A stretch of DNA of 64,000 nt from Triatoma infestans (GCA_011037195.1 JAAEAF010003530.1:62001-126000); one strand, 5' to 3'; numbered from the stretch's first letter, positions 1-12,147 are shown. The notes: a model not told the origin generated them from the letters alone. Translations and numbers: made by a program.

Positions 1-2036
1 CAGAGAGCGAATATTTTTTTGAATATATATAACTAAAATTTTAAACCTTTGTTCATTTTTTTGGTTTTTATTAGTTTGTTTCAACCAGTTTCAGAATCAA
101 ATTTCAAATTTAAAGTCAGATGATCCAAATAAACCTTTAAGTTTTGTACTGGTTTGCTACCTGACTATTTAAAGTTTACAATCATGCCTTACTGTGCGAA
201 TATGTGCAGAAATCGTATTCAGAGTTGATTACCAACAACAACGTTCCAGAAAAAATTAAAATAAAATAAATTAAAACTGAACAAAAAACTAACCACTGAC
301 CGCATTTGCGCTATGAGTAATCACAAATCAGTTACCAATCGGAAACTGCTTGCTCGAACTAACTTAATGTGAAGCAATTGTTTTTATGAACGAGTCAGCC
401 AGTTTTTTTTTTGTATTTTTTACATCTTATTCTGTTTATATTTAATGTATTGTTACATTAACGTTATAATTGCTATACAAGAATATTTAAACTAATTTAA
501 TCTACATGGCAGAAAAATTACATTTCCAAAATTACTATTATTTGTTAAAAATCAATATGAACGCTAAAAACGCCTGTTTTTTTTTTTAAAGTTCTGCTGT
601 ACTAAATAATAAATATATATAATTATATCATACCTAACTATGATTAAATATATCGAATACATAATTGTTTCTCTTTTAATCGATATTCAAAAATCTCTGT
701 TTGTTCTCTTTGCAATAACATCATCACAATCTTCTTTATATAAATTAAAATATATATTTCAGAGATAATTAATAATAAAATTTATGAGATTTTTTTTCTT
801 CGGAAAATTTTCATTGGAGTTTTGCAATATAATTTTCTACATTAACGTCTTATTTTTCTAGGAATACAATCTCTCAGATTATTAATTTTAAACTAGAACT
901 ACATACTACAGGTTTAAATATATATATATATATATATATTTAGAGTTAAATTTATATATATTGTAGCAATAAGTTAATGTATTTTTCAAGTTTTAAACCC
1001 ATAAGAAATGAAACCAAATAATTAATATAATACCACATTAGTAAAAGTTGTAATTAAAAAAGTAACATAATCGTCTAGTCTTTCAATAATATGATTGACG
1101 GCATACAACAATGGAAACTTCAATTGAAAATTAAAATATATAACAAAATAAGTTTTTAAAATAAAATAAAAAAATTCTCTAAATGTTAGAATTCGAAAAT
1201 AAAATTAATACGAAAAGTATCGAATAGTTAATTTCCATATATTTCAGGGCTATCTTTTAAATTACTTAGCATAAACCTTCACCACGTTCCAAAAAAAAAA
1301 AAATCTATTTTATGAAACAAAATTATATATATTATAATTTAATTAATACGATAATTTACACACGTTGTTTACAAGACCATAAAATTAATTTACAACATTT
1401 CGGACTACTCAAAACTGAGAGAGATATTGAGAAAATAAAAGAAAATCTTATCATTGTATTCAGTTTTACCCTTAATAGCTGTAAATAACCAATAAATCAA
1501 TTTGCCTTTTACAAGAAGTTCACGACTTTTCTCTACACGAACCCGTAGGGACTCAAAACATTTTGTTGTCACATCCTTTATGAAATAGGTATATTTTACA
1601 TACATATATATATAACATTAAAAATAAAATAAAATCAATTCGCGCATTTTCGCTCTCATTAATTTTTTAAAAAAATATTTACTTAAAACTAAAAATTATA
1701 ATTATTAAATAAACGCTGTCACTTTACCTTAAATGAGCATATATTAGAGCACAATATTCATTAAATATATATATATATATATATAAAATAAAATAGTACC
1801 TAAATGAAATAAACAAAAATTATATATTTTTTAAATTTAAACAAAATATATTACAAAAATATTGACGACTGTACATACACCTAGACAATACACTGTTTTC
1901 ATATCTTTCTGTGGGGTGAGGGAGGGACCAAATTATTTCATACAATTTTCCTCTTCCGTTTCTTTAGTTTTTGTATTATTTTCTGCGAGAAAACAGAAGC
2001 TAGCTTACAAACATGTGTAATAGTACAATTATGTTA
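1..2036. other. AT-rich gene-free flank
   Basis: No supported gene. Composition is very AT-rich with TA dinucleotide runs near 915-940 and 1763-1784 and many short A or T tracts. If the putative exon at 2037-2215 is real, the part next to it would be its 3' untranslated region; that is inference only. Confidence 0.5.
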
Positions 2037-2215
2037 TTATGACATAGGATAGTCTGTAATAGTCATACTGTTTTGTATTAATTTTGATAGTATATTGAAG
2101 GAAGCACATCTGAGAATAATACCATTGTTATATGCACTCTCCTTAATTGGCACGTCCTTTTCTTTGTGACTACACACACATTGTAAACCACTCTTCACAA
2201 TTTTTTTCAAAATAT
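2037..2215 (-). CDS. Putative terminal exon of an unrecognised gene
   Basis: On the minus strand a pyrimidine-rich tract ending in TTTATTTCAG (AG at 2217-2216) leads into an open reading frame of 59 codons closed by TAA at 2039-2037. The peptide runs from ILKKIVKSGL to ITDYPMS and contains a CVCSHKEKDV stretch. Codons look gene-like rather than random AT-rich sequence. I found no upstream exon between this point and eIF2A, and I do not recognise the protein. It could also be a chance ORF after a chance acceptor. Confidence 0.3.
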
Positions 2216-3163
2216 CTGAAATAAAAAATAAATTTATAGACATTGGAGACAATTAGATACTAAGTGACGGCCGCCTTAACTAGTTAAATCTAGCCACAAA
2301 GCCTCTTTAGAACTTTGTGTAGTAGCCACCAAAAAAACTAAAAGTTGCGGCTGAGGCTATTATTTTCATGATGAACATAAAAACAATAAATAAACATATG
2401 TAAAAGAAGCATATGAGTTAGAATTTGGATTTTAAAATGCTCAGAGTGTGGACTTGACGCTAAATTACTGAAAGAACTACGCTAGAAACATTTCAACTGA
2501 GACACTACAATATAGTGTCATTTCCTTCCTAGTTATTTGCATTAATTATTGCATAGCAACCGCTATGGATTATTATAGCTTTTGCTTTTTTTTCTCTCCC
2601 TGTCTTTATAAACTCTCGAAGAAACACGACTACAATTTTGGTATTGGTTTCATATATTTCAATTAATAGTAAAGTAATGTTCTAAAATTGATCTCTCTTT
2701 AAATTTGAAAAATCATGTTTTTATCTTTTGCTTGCAGCTATTTCTGAATTATCCACTAGACCAACAAACTGTATTTTGTCACATAAATAGAGTGAGAGCG
2801 CTCTAGTCACTCTCACTATTTAGTGATGGCTACACTTTACCTAGAGCGTAACATTATGCTAGATTATTCCAACTTCTGATTCCTCTTTAGATTTGATTTC
2901 AGACAGTCCTAGCGAGAATAACTGTAGGGAGAAACGAACTTAAGGATGAAATCAAACTGAATGAGGCGGTAGGTTTGTTTCAACAAGCAGTTTCTGATTT
3001 AGTTACCAATTGAACCTTTGTGATTGTGACCGGCTTGTGATTAATTTGAATCTAAAGGATGTTGGAACGCATATATAAACTAAAAAAATCTAATCACGAA
3101 GAAAAGGTGTGTTTATAAAAAGAAGAAAAATTGGCAAAAATATACATTAAGTTTAGATAATTT
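2216..3163. other. Unassigned stretch
   Basis: No gene or repeat recognised. There is a short inverted repeat around 2790-2823 (gagtgagag / ctctcacta type). A CAG acceptor-like site at 2740-2748 is followed by 20 open plus-strand codons, but this is too little to call. Confidence 0.4.
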
Positions 3164-4248
3164 AGTCACAGGCTGTAATCAACTTTTTAAAGCTTTACGA
3201 CATTATGATGTACCGTTTAAATTAATTAATTTAATTAAAATGACAATGTCTAATTCACGTGCCAAAGTGCTAGTTAATAGTCAAATAAGTGGTACTTTCC
3301 AATTTAACTCAGGTGTAAGACAGGGGGACGCCCTATCTGCAGTCTTGTTTAATTTGGCTCTGCATAAAGCGATCGGAAGAATTGTTCCAAGCGGTACCCT
3401 AGCGACTCGCACAAACCAGATACTGGGATATGCTGATGATATCGCGATACTGGGAAGAAATAAAAACGCTATAACGGAACTTTTAAATGAGCTAGTGCCA
3501 GAATGTGAAAAGGTCGGCCTGACAATTAATGACCAAAAAACTAAGTATATGGTATCTCTAATTCCGAAGTAAGAAGAGGGCCAAATTATTACATGTATAG
3601 CAACCACATCTTTGAAACAGTCAGTTTAAATACCTTGGAGTTCAAATTAATAGTGACAATAGGATTAGTCCAGAGGTAAAAACAGAATAATGGCTGGAAA
3701 CAGAGCGTATTACGGCCTGTTAAAGCTAATACGATCGAAACTCTTGGCTAAAATTACGAAAGTCAAAATGTACAAGTCCTTAATCAGACCAGTTGTTTGC
3801 TACGGAGCTGAAACCTGGACGCTTAAACAAGCCGACCAGCAAGCCCTAGGGACCTTTGAAAGGAAAATAATGAGGAAAATCTTCGGTCCAATATGCGTAC
3901 AAGGGGATTGGAGAATAAGGACAAACAAGGAAATAAGCGAACTAATGAATCAAGAAAATTAGTAAGATTCATAAAAGCAAGGAAGATAAGCTGGCTTGGA
4001 CATGTGGAAAGACTTCCCGTAAACTCTGCCACAAAAAGATAATGAAGGAGGATTTTCCCGGTAAAAAGAAAAGGGGAAGACCGAGGAAAGATTGCGAGGT
4101 GATGTGGAGAGCGACCTGAGAACGATAGGCGTGAGAGATTGGAAAGAAGGGATGCAGGATAGAGAGAAATGGAGAAGGATTGTGTGGGAGGCCAGGGTCC
4201 ACCCAGGACTGTAGCGCCAGAAAAGAAGAAGAAGAAGTCACAGGCTGT
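3164..4248 (+). mobile_element. 5'-truncated non-LTR retrotransposon (LINE) insertion with 13-bp target duplication
   Basis: A 13-bp direct repeat, agtcacaggctgt, brackets the block at 3164-3176 and 4236-4248, so the insertion is 3177-4235. Inside is the C-terminal half of a reverse transcriptase. It begins in frame at the first inserted base, shows GVRQGDALS and the catalytic YADD (3430-3441), and the frame stops at 3570-3572. It resumes with YLGVQINSD after a shift, then LIRPVVCYGAETWTL (from about 3780) and a GHVERLP / KKRGRPRK C-terminus. The 3' tail is a short GAA-type microsatellite. Stops and frameshifts make it dead. Clade is uncertain. Confidence 0.9.
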
Positions 4249-4642
4249 GGAATGTTCACGAAATAAAGTTTCAGTTTAGAAGAAAAATCTTGTAAAATTA
4301 ATCCTAAATATAGTATACAAATATATTAATGAAAGTAAATATAAGAGAGGAAAACATTAATTAAGAAAAATGTACTTTCTTCTAAATGGTTAACAGCAAA
4401 ATGGAAGATCTTCATACTAGAAATGCGTTTCAAGTTAATATAAGCTGCAAGATGAAAAAATATTAGTGACTATAGCAGTCTCGAATGCACAACCAACTGC
4501 AACTTCAGCCTTGCACACAAAATTACTCTGTACTTTATCTCAATCAAAACTCAACAGATATGCAAACTAACAGTACAAAAACTTGGATTATATTTACCAT
4601 TTTGTTTCCATTACGAAAAAAAAAAATTTACGTCAACCAGTA
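4249..4642. other. Downstream flank of eIF2A
   Basis: Gene-free. It would contain the eIF2A 3' untranslated region on the minus strand. I see no canonical AATAAA on that strand close to the stop codon, so the poly(A) site is not placed. Confidence 0.4.
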
Positions 4643-7600
4643 TCACAAAGCAAGTTCACGCATTTCTTTTAACAGTTGATCTTCTTTCTTGATTTTCTCC
4701 AATTGGTTGATTTCTAATTGTTTTCCTGCCTTTTGTTGTTCCTTTAGCCTTTCAATTTCCATCAATTTCTGAAAATAAAATACTTTTATTAGTCCGTACA
4801 ATTTTAGCTTAAAATGTGTCTATGGGAGAAACAATAGCAAAAAATTCAAACTTAATAGCTGATTCGGTATGACAAATGGTGTCGAAATGGAAGTTTCGAT
4901 TTATATATATAAGCAAATCGCCCAGAAGTATAAATTTACTAATGGCTTCTTTTTCCACTTCTATACAAAAAAAATAGAAATTAATTTGTAAACAAATTAT
5001 TAGTTTGAAAACAAACTATTATTGGAGTAGATTATTGAGTATTTTTGTTTTTTGATTGAACTATATATATTTCATATTCGTACAAATTTTAGAGACGTAG
5101 ATTTGTTAGAGACTGTGGCTAAATAGCCAAAATCACGGCGAACTTATTTCTTATAAAAATAAGACTAAGCTCCCTTGTGAATCAGAGTTTGAAAGATTAT
5201 TGTAGATATTCCACTGGATGGGTGTATGCTTTATGGGTAAATATTAGTGTCAATGCTTGGTAATGTTGTTAGACCTGGATACCCTGTCAGGGACGCCAAG
5301 AACCCTACTGCTGGTTCACTTCCCCCTAAGGACAGAAGTTTTCTTACACCTACGAAAGATTGATCTAGATAATGAAGAAAGTTGCCTCCAGAATGCCAAA
5401 TAAAGTCGCAGAACTATGGAAAAACCTAAACGTTCCATTGCCCATTTCAAACGTTCTCAGCTACTAATTAGATCAAGAATTTTTTCTCTAATTCATTTAC
5501 GGACATCTTATCAAAAACGATTACAAAAAAAAAAAATCTACCAAATATATTCATGACATCAATTTGCAAAATGCATAAAATGCAATATGCAATTAATAAA
5601 TGAAAATAAATAATTCAACGTACGCTCTTCAATCGGCCCATCTTTTTCATTTTGACTGGATCATCAGATGTGAATTCACCTAAATGCGTCTTAAGACCAT
5701 TCGTCTGAGGTTTAGGAGGAGGCGGGGATGCGGAAGCTGCTCCATCATTGGCCACCTCGTTAGCTTGTGCTTTAGCAGCTTTTTTAGCCTCACGTTTCTT
5801 TTTCATCTTCAACGCACTCTTAGAAAGTTGTGCACCTATTAATATCACACATAATTTTGCTTACACATATTTTAAGAAGGGCTTCCACAAACTTTAGCAT
5901 TTTGAAACACTGCTGATTTAAAAAAAAAAATACTATTTTTTATCGGAGACATTTTCCGTGGTAGCCTGCTTTATTTTGTGGTCATCATTTATGGTCAAAT
6001 GAAGCATTACCAAGGAAAATGTCTCTGATGCTTTCCAGCTCTGCGGAACCAACTACCACAACAACTATTTTTAGTTTTAGATTGTTTCTAGATTCAATAA
6101 ATTAAAAATAAAAAGGATGCATTTAAGAGACTAACAGAAGATAAACTCTTGAGTTTCCCAGTAGAAACCGCGGGTTGGTTTGCTAGAAACCGACTTCTCG
6201 CCCATACGGGAATGAGCCTCTTCAGGGTTGTTAGAGGTTTGAAAGCCAATAAGGCAAATGACCTTGGGCCAAGATTCAACCTAGTGCAAATGGGATCGTC
6301 AGAGCAAATTCACCAACTTCGTGTAGAGAGTTGACTTCACGGTTCTGTTATACTCACACTTACATACTGACAAACCAACAATTGTGAGGGTAACAGAAAC
6401 ACTGCGTTCAAGTCAAGTCTTTACACGAACTTGGTGAATATGCTCTGACGATGGATGAAAATCCGAAACCGGTCAGGAACGAAAGGAGTATGCATGCTAC
6501 GACGGATAAAATACCAGAAATGATTATGGAATTTAAATTCATTCAAGTATTAAATCAAATATTTGAAAATTGGACTAGGAAGACTGTATACTCACAGTAA
6601 TTAAATAATAATAAATAAATGAATGTAAGTTAAATGAAACATCCCAATCTTACCAGCTGGAACAGGTTCTTCATCATTTAGCTTAAACGTCACAGGTTTA
6701 CCGCGAGCAGTAGGAGGTCTGTACGCTTCTTTTGATGCTGAAACGAATAGCTACAAATAATTATTTCATAAAAAAAAAAAAATCACAAAACTGAAATAAA
6801 AATATGAAATCATTCCAAATACCAGCAGGTTGTGATGATGCTATTCCTTCTACAGGTTTATAAGAAACTGGCTGAAGTTTAAATGCACCATCTGGAAATC
6901 TCTGCCACAAAACTTCCCATAATTCTTCCTGTTTGTTCCAAGGTCTTTCGTATAATAAAGCCCCACTGTAATGCCAAACTTTGAACCTGAAATGAAAAAA
7001 ACCAAGCTAGAAAAAAAACGTTCTTTCTTGAACAAAAAATTTTGATTTTATTACAATCGAACAAAACAACAAAACCTTTAAATAAAATTACCCATTGCAA
7101 ATCCTCAATCTAGGAGCTGTGGTAGCAGTGAGGAAATGTGTACCTTCAGGTGACCAAGACAATAGTGTAGTATCTTGTGCTACCATTTTTGTTATAAATT
7201 TTCTTGCAGGAACCTCCCAAAGTTCTACATTACCAGGCAGATTACCAAATCCACCCAAAAGGAGAAGTAATCATAATTAAGGATTAATCAGTGTATAAGA
7301 CGGCAGGCTTAAATGATACTTTATTATTTAATACTTAATTATTTACACACAACCTCTTGAAGAACGAATTGCACTAGTCACTTACTCAGGGATATTTAGG
7401 TCCTGCAGTATTCTAGGAACAGAAGCTGTCCTATAAGTGCATAGAGGTCATATACATCATAATATATGCACATATAAGATAAATACAACTAATAGGGCAT
7501 AGTAAAGGTTCAGTCACCAATACAAACGCTTTTCCCATTTGCTAATCCTTACAGAAACTAATTGACTGTACAAAACATAACCAAGCAAGTAAGCCACAAT

Positions 7601-10424
7601 GGGTTTATGATAGGCTGCTTTGTAGCCATTCTCGATAGATCTGAGAGCCACTTCTTCTAGAAGTTACAAGACGTAAACTTGAAATACAGCTTTATCTTTG
7701 ACAGAATGATTAAGCGGTGCATTTAGGTGACTAGTAATATAGTCTTCTTTTTGTCATCAAACAATAATGGAACATACAGCACATCTTCATTTTGCCATCA
7801 TGATCAAGCAAAGATTTCGTACACACACTTCGGCAGTAAATAGCTATCTTCTTCTTCAATGTTGATCCCAGAAGTTATCCACGCACAACATAATAGCAAT
7901 TCGTGATGAAACCAAGACTAACAATGAAATGCGTAATCTTCGCTGGGTCTGGATCATAGCGAAGGATATTTTAATAACCAATGTAGGCTGTTGTTTTTTG
8001 TAGTTCGAATGAAATGACATTATGTATTACGTTGACTAGATCCAAAGCTATCCAGTTTACCTTCCTGAGTCTCCTACCAAAAATAAATTCACTCCAAAAA
8101 AACAAATGCAGGTTTTCCTGAACGAATCCTTTGTAACAATACTCACAATATGACATTAAAAATAACAAATTGCTATTAAAGGATATTGTTTCCATGTGGA
8201 TTGTAATAAATACTATTTCTCGGTCCGGTTCCAAGTTCAAAAACTGGTTCACACTTTATGTTAAATATTGTAGCCTTCGATGGCATAAATCCATAGATTA
8301 CACAAAATTCATGAGATTGAGGCGACCAAGCTACACTATGTATAGGACCTTCCTTGCCTGTGAAATTAAAATTGCATTTACTTCAAATAATGTTAAATTG
8401 TACAATTGAAACCTCTCTCTTTTTTTTAATGAAATAGAACATTTACTTACTCAGTTGTACAATTGATGTTTCCCCTTTTGTCGATAAGAAATGTAAGGTT
8501 TGTTTTCCATAGTAGGAACTACCAGTTTTATCAACTTCTACCGTAGTCATCAATAGTACACCGGTTCCTTTTTTATTCCAATAAGCATCTACGCTGTCCG
8601 CCTGTAAAGTAATGCCTATTTAATATAGTTTGTATTAATATTATTACTTTATCTTAGTGTTTTTTTTTGCAGAAATTATCCTGAAATGCACGATTGCACT
8701 TAGCAAGTTAGTCCCGTAAACATTGCTACTTAAGGTAAGATATAGTGAAGAAAGAAAAGGTCATCTGAGCGTTTACATACCAAGTGTAAAACAAGGAATA
8801 ATAAAAAGTATTAACAAAAATGTATTACCTGAAAGAAACTTTTACAAGCAATTGGTGTGTCAAATTTTGGATACTGGAACAATTTACCTAAAGATGGCTG
8901 TCCTTGTTTCCCTAATTGAAATAAATACTAATAATAACCATGTATTTTAAAGAAAAGAAAAGTGTAATTTAATGATAACCTATTTGAAATGTAACCACAA
9001 ATGAATTTAATTTCTTACTATAAAATATTAACTATTTTTTTAATAACATAACTACAATCACTTGTGGGGACAACATAACCTTACCGGGTATATAACAAAG
9101 AATATGATACGGTGGCCCTCCTGGAGAAATACTATAATCATGAATCCTTTGGTTTGCTAATTTATTTTCAATCTCTTTAAGATTATTCGATTTCATAAAC
9201 AGAATATCATTTTTAAAGTTTCTGGTACAGTACTCCTCGTCGCCTGTCCAAAGAGGTTCCCTTGGGAAAAAATAATTACATTTTTTAACAAGATCAACTG
9301 TAAATAAAAATATTTACTCGAAAAATTAAATCCTAAAATACCATTTTGTTTGCCTCTTCTGTTCACAAGCATATAGATGCTCTCCATTTTCAGATTTATA
9401 AATATTTAAATTTAAGTGGCCATTTGAAACGTCTGGAGAACCTGTGATTAATATTTATACCATTAACTTCATAAAGGATGAAATCTGATACATTTAAAAC
9501 TTCATGTAACTAATGAGTTATAAAACTTATTTAAAAATTATCAATTAAAAAAACTTACTGGTCAACAATTCCCATGTTGCAAGATAAGTTCCTTTTGGTG
9601 AAAAATCTAACGCACATACTCTTGGTTTATCAAGTTCAGCTATTACTTCCCAATTGGAAGTATTAACAATTGTCACCCTATAATAGGAAGCAAGTAATTA
9701 TTATATGCACTCATGACATCTAAATCTCGTCATACAGTTATTTGAAATTTAGTTCTGAAAACGCTCTCTTGCATTGAAAATAATAAGAATAATGCTTACG
9801 AAAGCCATATTTCTGAAATATTTGTTCGTTTTACAATATGTATTTTGCGAACTTACTTTTTCCCGTTAGCCCAAGCAAAGTAATCTCCTTGAGGGCTGAA
9901 TAGCATACATTTACAAAATTTACTATCATCTCTTTTAAAAGCACTGACAAGTTCATAACTTGGTGGCCCACAATGTATTGAGATCCCAGTTGACCCTCGC
10001 ACTGAAATAAAGAATTATTAATAAATAGTATTAGTACGAAATTAAAAATTACAAAACTGCTGAATTGCACAATTCTTTGAACATGCTGTTAGTTTATTCG
10101 ATAATGTTAACATATGGAACGATAAAAACTAAAAAAATTGCTTTATATGTATAAGTATACAGAAAAATGTAAAAATGTTATTATGATTTTGTTAAGTAAT
10201 GAGTTCGAATCTCCATATAAGGGTTTTCAAAACTGGAAAATTATTAGTACTTTAAGGTTAAGTCTCAAATTACGATTCTCGCAAAACATAAATTCTCCGA
10301 ACTGCAGTTTGTTTATGCATATTATTATTATTATTATTATAAAACAGATTTACATCGAATCTATGATAAGGTAAAGTTTTCATATTAAGTACTTACCAGC
10401 TACGTAAGGTGAGCCTGTCGCCAT
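4643..10424 (-). CDS. eIF2A: Eukaryotic translation initiation factor 2A, complete, 13 coding exons
   Basis: Exons in order: 10424-10397, 10001-9857, 9677-9559, 9441-9342, 9260-9085, 8911-8829, 8601-8451, 8357-8187, 7266-7092, 6986-6823, 6737-6654, 5835-5624, 4768-4643. The sum is 1734 nt, 577 residues plus TGA, close to the ~585 usual for animal eIF2A. Every junction phase agrees. Residues 1 to about 425 are the WD-type beta-propeller; recognisable blocks include GEQTLH-like YYGKQTLHFL, FCVIYGFMPSKATIFN, GTGPRNSIYY, GGFGNLPGNVELWEV and APRLRICNG. The C-terminus is low-complexity and basic (LSKSALKMKKKREAKKAAK, about 470-490) ending in a charged helix with GKQLEINQLEKI. The family is a cytosolic 40S-binding factor linked to non-canonical initiator tRNA delivery. 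The start is the ATG opening MATGSPYVAVRGS, whose sequence continues across the first splice. Twelve introns; eleven are GT-AG and one is AT-AC. The copy looks intact. Confidence 0.97.
5942..6065. mobile_element. Short foldback derivative in an eIF2A intron
   Basis: Two inverted arms (agacattttccgtggtagcc and its near reverse complement) flank a tiny centre. The right side ends with the aagcatcagag/agagctgg segment shared with the elements at 48859-49196 and 51174-51452. The hammerhead-like middle of those elements is missing, so this is an internally deleted copy. Confidence 0.75.
6151..6540. mobile_element. Second foldback element in the same eIF2A intron
   Basis: Arms at 6297-6359 and 6382-6450 are imperfect reverse complements (cgtcagagcaaattcacc / ggtgaatatgctctgacg and onward). 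On the minus strand, 6229-6187 reads CTGAAGA, a GGCTC.. GGGC hairpin, then GAGAAGTCGG, resembling a hammerhead core with a damaged GAAA box. A CCGAAACCGGTC box lies at about 6465-6476 on the plus strand. It looks like a Penelope-type non-autonomous relic; this assignment is inference. Confidence 0.55.
7267..8186 (-). other. U12-type AT-AC intron of eIF2A
   Basis: No GT-AG pair joins exons 8 and 9. The exon ends ..GGAAACA at 8187 and the intron opens ATATCCTTT (8186-8178), an exact U12 5' splice-site consensus. It closes with TTAC at 7270-7267, preceded by TCCTTAAT (7283-7276), a good U12 branch site about 10 nt from the AC end. Joining across it gives HGNILLLGGFGNL, the expected propeller sequence, in phase 1. 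Without it, the reading hits a TAA. Length is 920 nt. Confidence 0.92.
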
Positions 10425-10854
10425 ATTCCTGATAACAGGGATATTCAATTCAGAGAACCATGTGTGTTGTATTTAAGAAAGATTTTGTTATATAGGTTAA
10501 CCCCAAAATCGGACATGTTTTAAACTTGGATGCTTAGGTAAATTCATTTTCTGCTCTGTTAACAATGAACGATAATTTTTTTAAAGAAGTTCATTAGAAG
10601 TAGCATATTGTCATACTGTAATTTACTATAATTTACATACTTTACACTTCAGATTTTTGCGCGAATTTCAAAATTCACTGCTTTGAGTTTGTGCTGAAAT
10701 TCAGAAAATTGCAGTTGTCATGTGATTGTTACAACTGCTGTTGCCAAGGAAACATACAATATTGTTTATTATTATTTGCAACAAAGAAAGAAAAGGTATT
10801 GTAATTAAATACTATTGTTAATGCTGGGCTCTATTGATTACTTACATCTTTATA
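10425..10854. other. Upstream region of eIF2A
   Basis: Gene-free stretch next to the eIF2A start codon. It must hold the 5' untranslated region and core promoter on the minus strand unless a non-coding 5' exon lies further away. No TATA box or other element can be assigned with confidence. Confidence 0.4.
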
Positions 10855-11125
10855 CTTTTTCTAACTGCTGTTAGAGGTTAGTGGAAGTATTGCGATCATG
10901 CCAGATTTTTGAAATTGAGTTTTTACCGGCCATACACGTTTTGAGGTCCCCTGAGTCAAAAAAAGTGATTTTTAGAAAATTGTGTGCGCGCGCGAACAGA
11001 ATATCTCAAAACCGAAAAGTTGCACGAAGTTCAACCTTGATATTCCGTTTAGATACTACCACCGCATCAATCACGAAAATTTGTGACATATTGCCACTTT
11101 ACTGAATGTTTTTTTTTTTTTCAGT
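10855..11125 (+). repeat. Family A repeat, 5' part
   Basis: It starts with a diverged hairpin (tactttttctaact / agaggttagtggaagta), followed by the standard leader: attgcgatc, ttgagttttt-accgg, aggtcccctgagtc, gaacagaatatctcaaaac, ccgtttagatactacca and actttactgaatg. It is cut by the SINE at 11146. Confidence 0.85.
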
Positions 11126-11145
11126 TTTTCTGCTTTTTTTCTTTC

Positions 11146-11560
11146 TTACTTTAAGGCGCGTCAACGATTATAGTCATTGGCCTTTCAGTGTGAACTACTG
11201 GCCTCCAAACAGTGTTCGGGAGTTGGAATATCAAGTACAGGGTAACAGGTTTGGTTGTGTAAATAGTTAAGGAAATGTAAATATTGTATATAGCTGATAA
11301 AACAGTAGTTTATAATCTAGGAATTTCTGCCGTACATAAATTATTTGCCTCACGCGTCTGTGGATTTGGCAGGTTATTATTACATATTGAGGTATTGTGT
11401 ACGGGTAGGGATGAGCGCGAACTCCGGTAAACTGTTCACTCGATACAGACAACAATGCCCAACACCAGATCGTGAGCTGCATAGGCTACTAGAAAAATCT
11501 AAGGGCAGCCACTGCTAGACTCGAACCGGGTTGCTACATCAGAGCGCTAGTCTAGTCTCT
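11146..11560 (-). mobile_element. tRNA-derived SINE, interrupted
   Basis: On the minus strand the head has the B-box-like GGTTCGAGTC (reverse of gactcgaacc, about 11519-11528). The tail ends in the cattggc..aaggcgcgtc segment common to the SINE family. About 200 bp of foreign sequence (about 11210-11410) splits the body at the same place as in the copy at 43805-44190. Confidence 0.75.
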
Positions 11561-11796
11561 TGAAAAGATCACTATTATTTGGAAAACATTTTTCTGGGAA
11601 AATTGTTTTTTGATTGGTTATGAGGAATCTGCGACGTTAAATTTCAAATGTTCAATATTAGTGGCGCTCCCTTCTGGACTATAGTGTAATATGTCTATAC
11701 CTGCCTGGGTAGACTTTTACTCCCATCATCTTTGTATTTATGTTAGGACAAATGTGTGCAATTTGAAGTTAAAAGTCATTTTATTTATAATTGTAC

Positions 11797-12147
11797 CTAT
11801 TTTCCAGTAATCAGTACTGATAAAATGAGATTTTTATTCGCATTTACAGCGATTTTGTTTCTGTTCACATATTCATAATGTTTTCCTATAAACTCATAGT
11901 TTAATTTAAAATTCTTATTGTGTGCCCTGATTTTTGTATATTGCTTAATTGACTGTTTCATCAAACTGTTATGAAGAGATTTAGTGATGATGGACGAATG
12001 CTTCAAAACTATTGGAGACAACGGATGATGAGAAACGAAATGAAGCGGATTAAGAGAGAAAAAATCCAGTACTGCTGAACCGAACCATTCGTGCAATCCA
12101 GTATATTTCTTAATACGAAACATTTTTACCGAAAAAATTGGTTTCAT
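11797..12147 (-). CDS. 116-codon ORF of unknown function in the duplicated block
   Basis: This is an intact frame from MKPIFSVKMF to ILSVLITGK. It contains KKYTGLHEWFGSAVLDFF and SSIITKSLHNSLMKQS, which read more like protein than random AT-rich translation. The second copy at 43220-43572 keeps the same start, stop and most residues but has two compensating-looking single-base shifts. It could be a retained TE-encoded peptide, a retrocopy of a host gene or chance. I do not recognise it. Confidence 0.3.
   Translation of the reverse strand: MKPIFSVKMFRIKKYTGLHEWFGSAVLDFFSLNPLHFVSHHPLSPIVLKHSSIITKSLHNSLMKQSIKQYTKIRAHNKNFKLNYEFIGKHYEYVNRNKIAVNANKNLILSVLITGK

Noticed and set aside
2749..2811. Plus-strand acceptor followed by about 20 codons ending at TAG
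   Set aside because: Too short, no partner exon, and common by chance in AT-rich sequence.
3281..3607. 108-codon minus-strand ORF
   Set aside because: Antisense shadow of the LINE reverse transcriptase on the plus strand.
5095..5460. Protein-like frames inside the last eIF2A intron
   Set aside because: Short pieces in several frames, no recognisable domain; probably an old transposon scrap.
8170..8409. Plus-strand ORF over an eIF2A exon
   Set aside because: Antisense shadow of exon 8.
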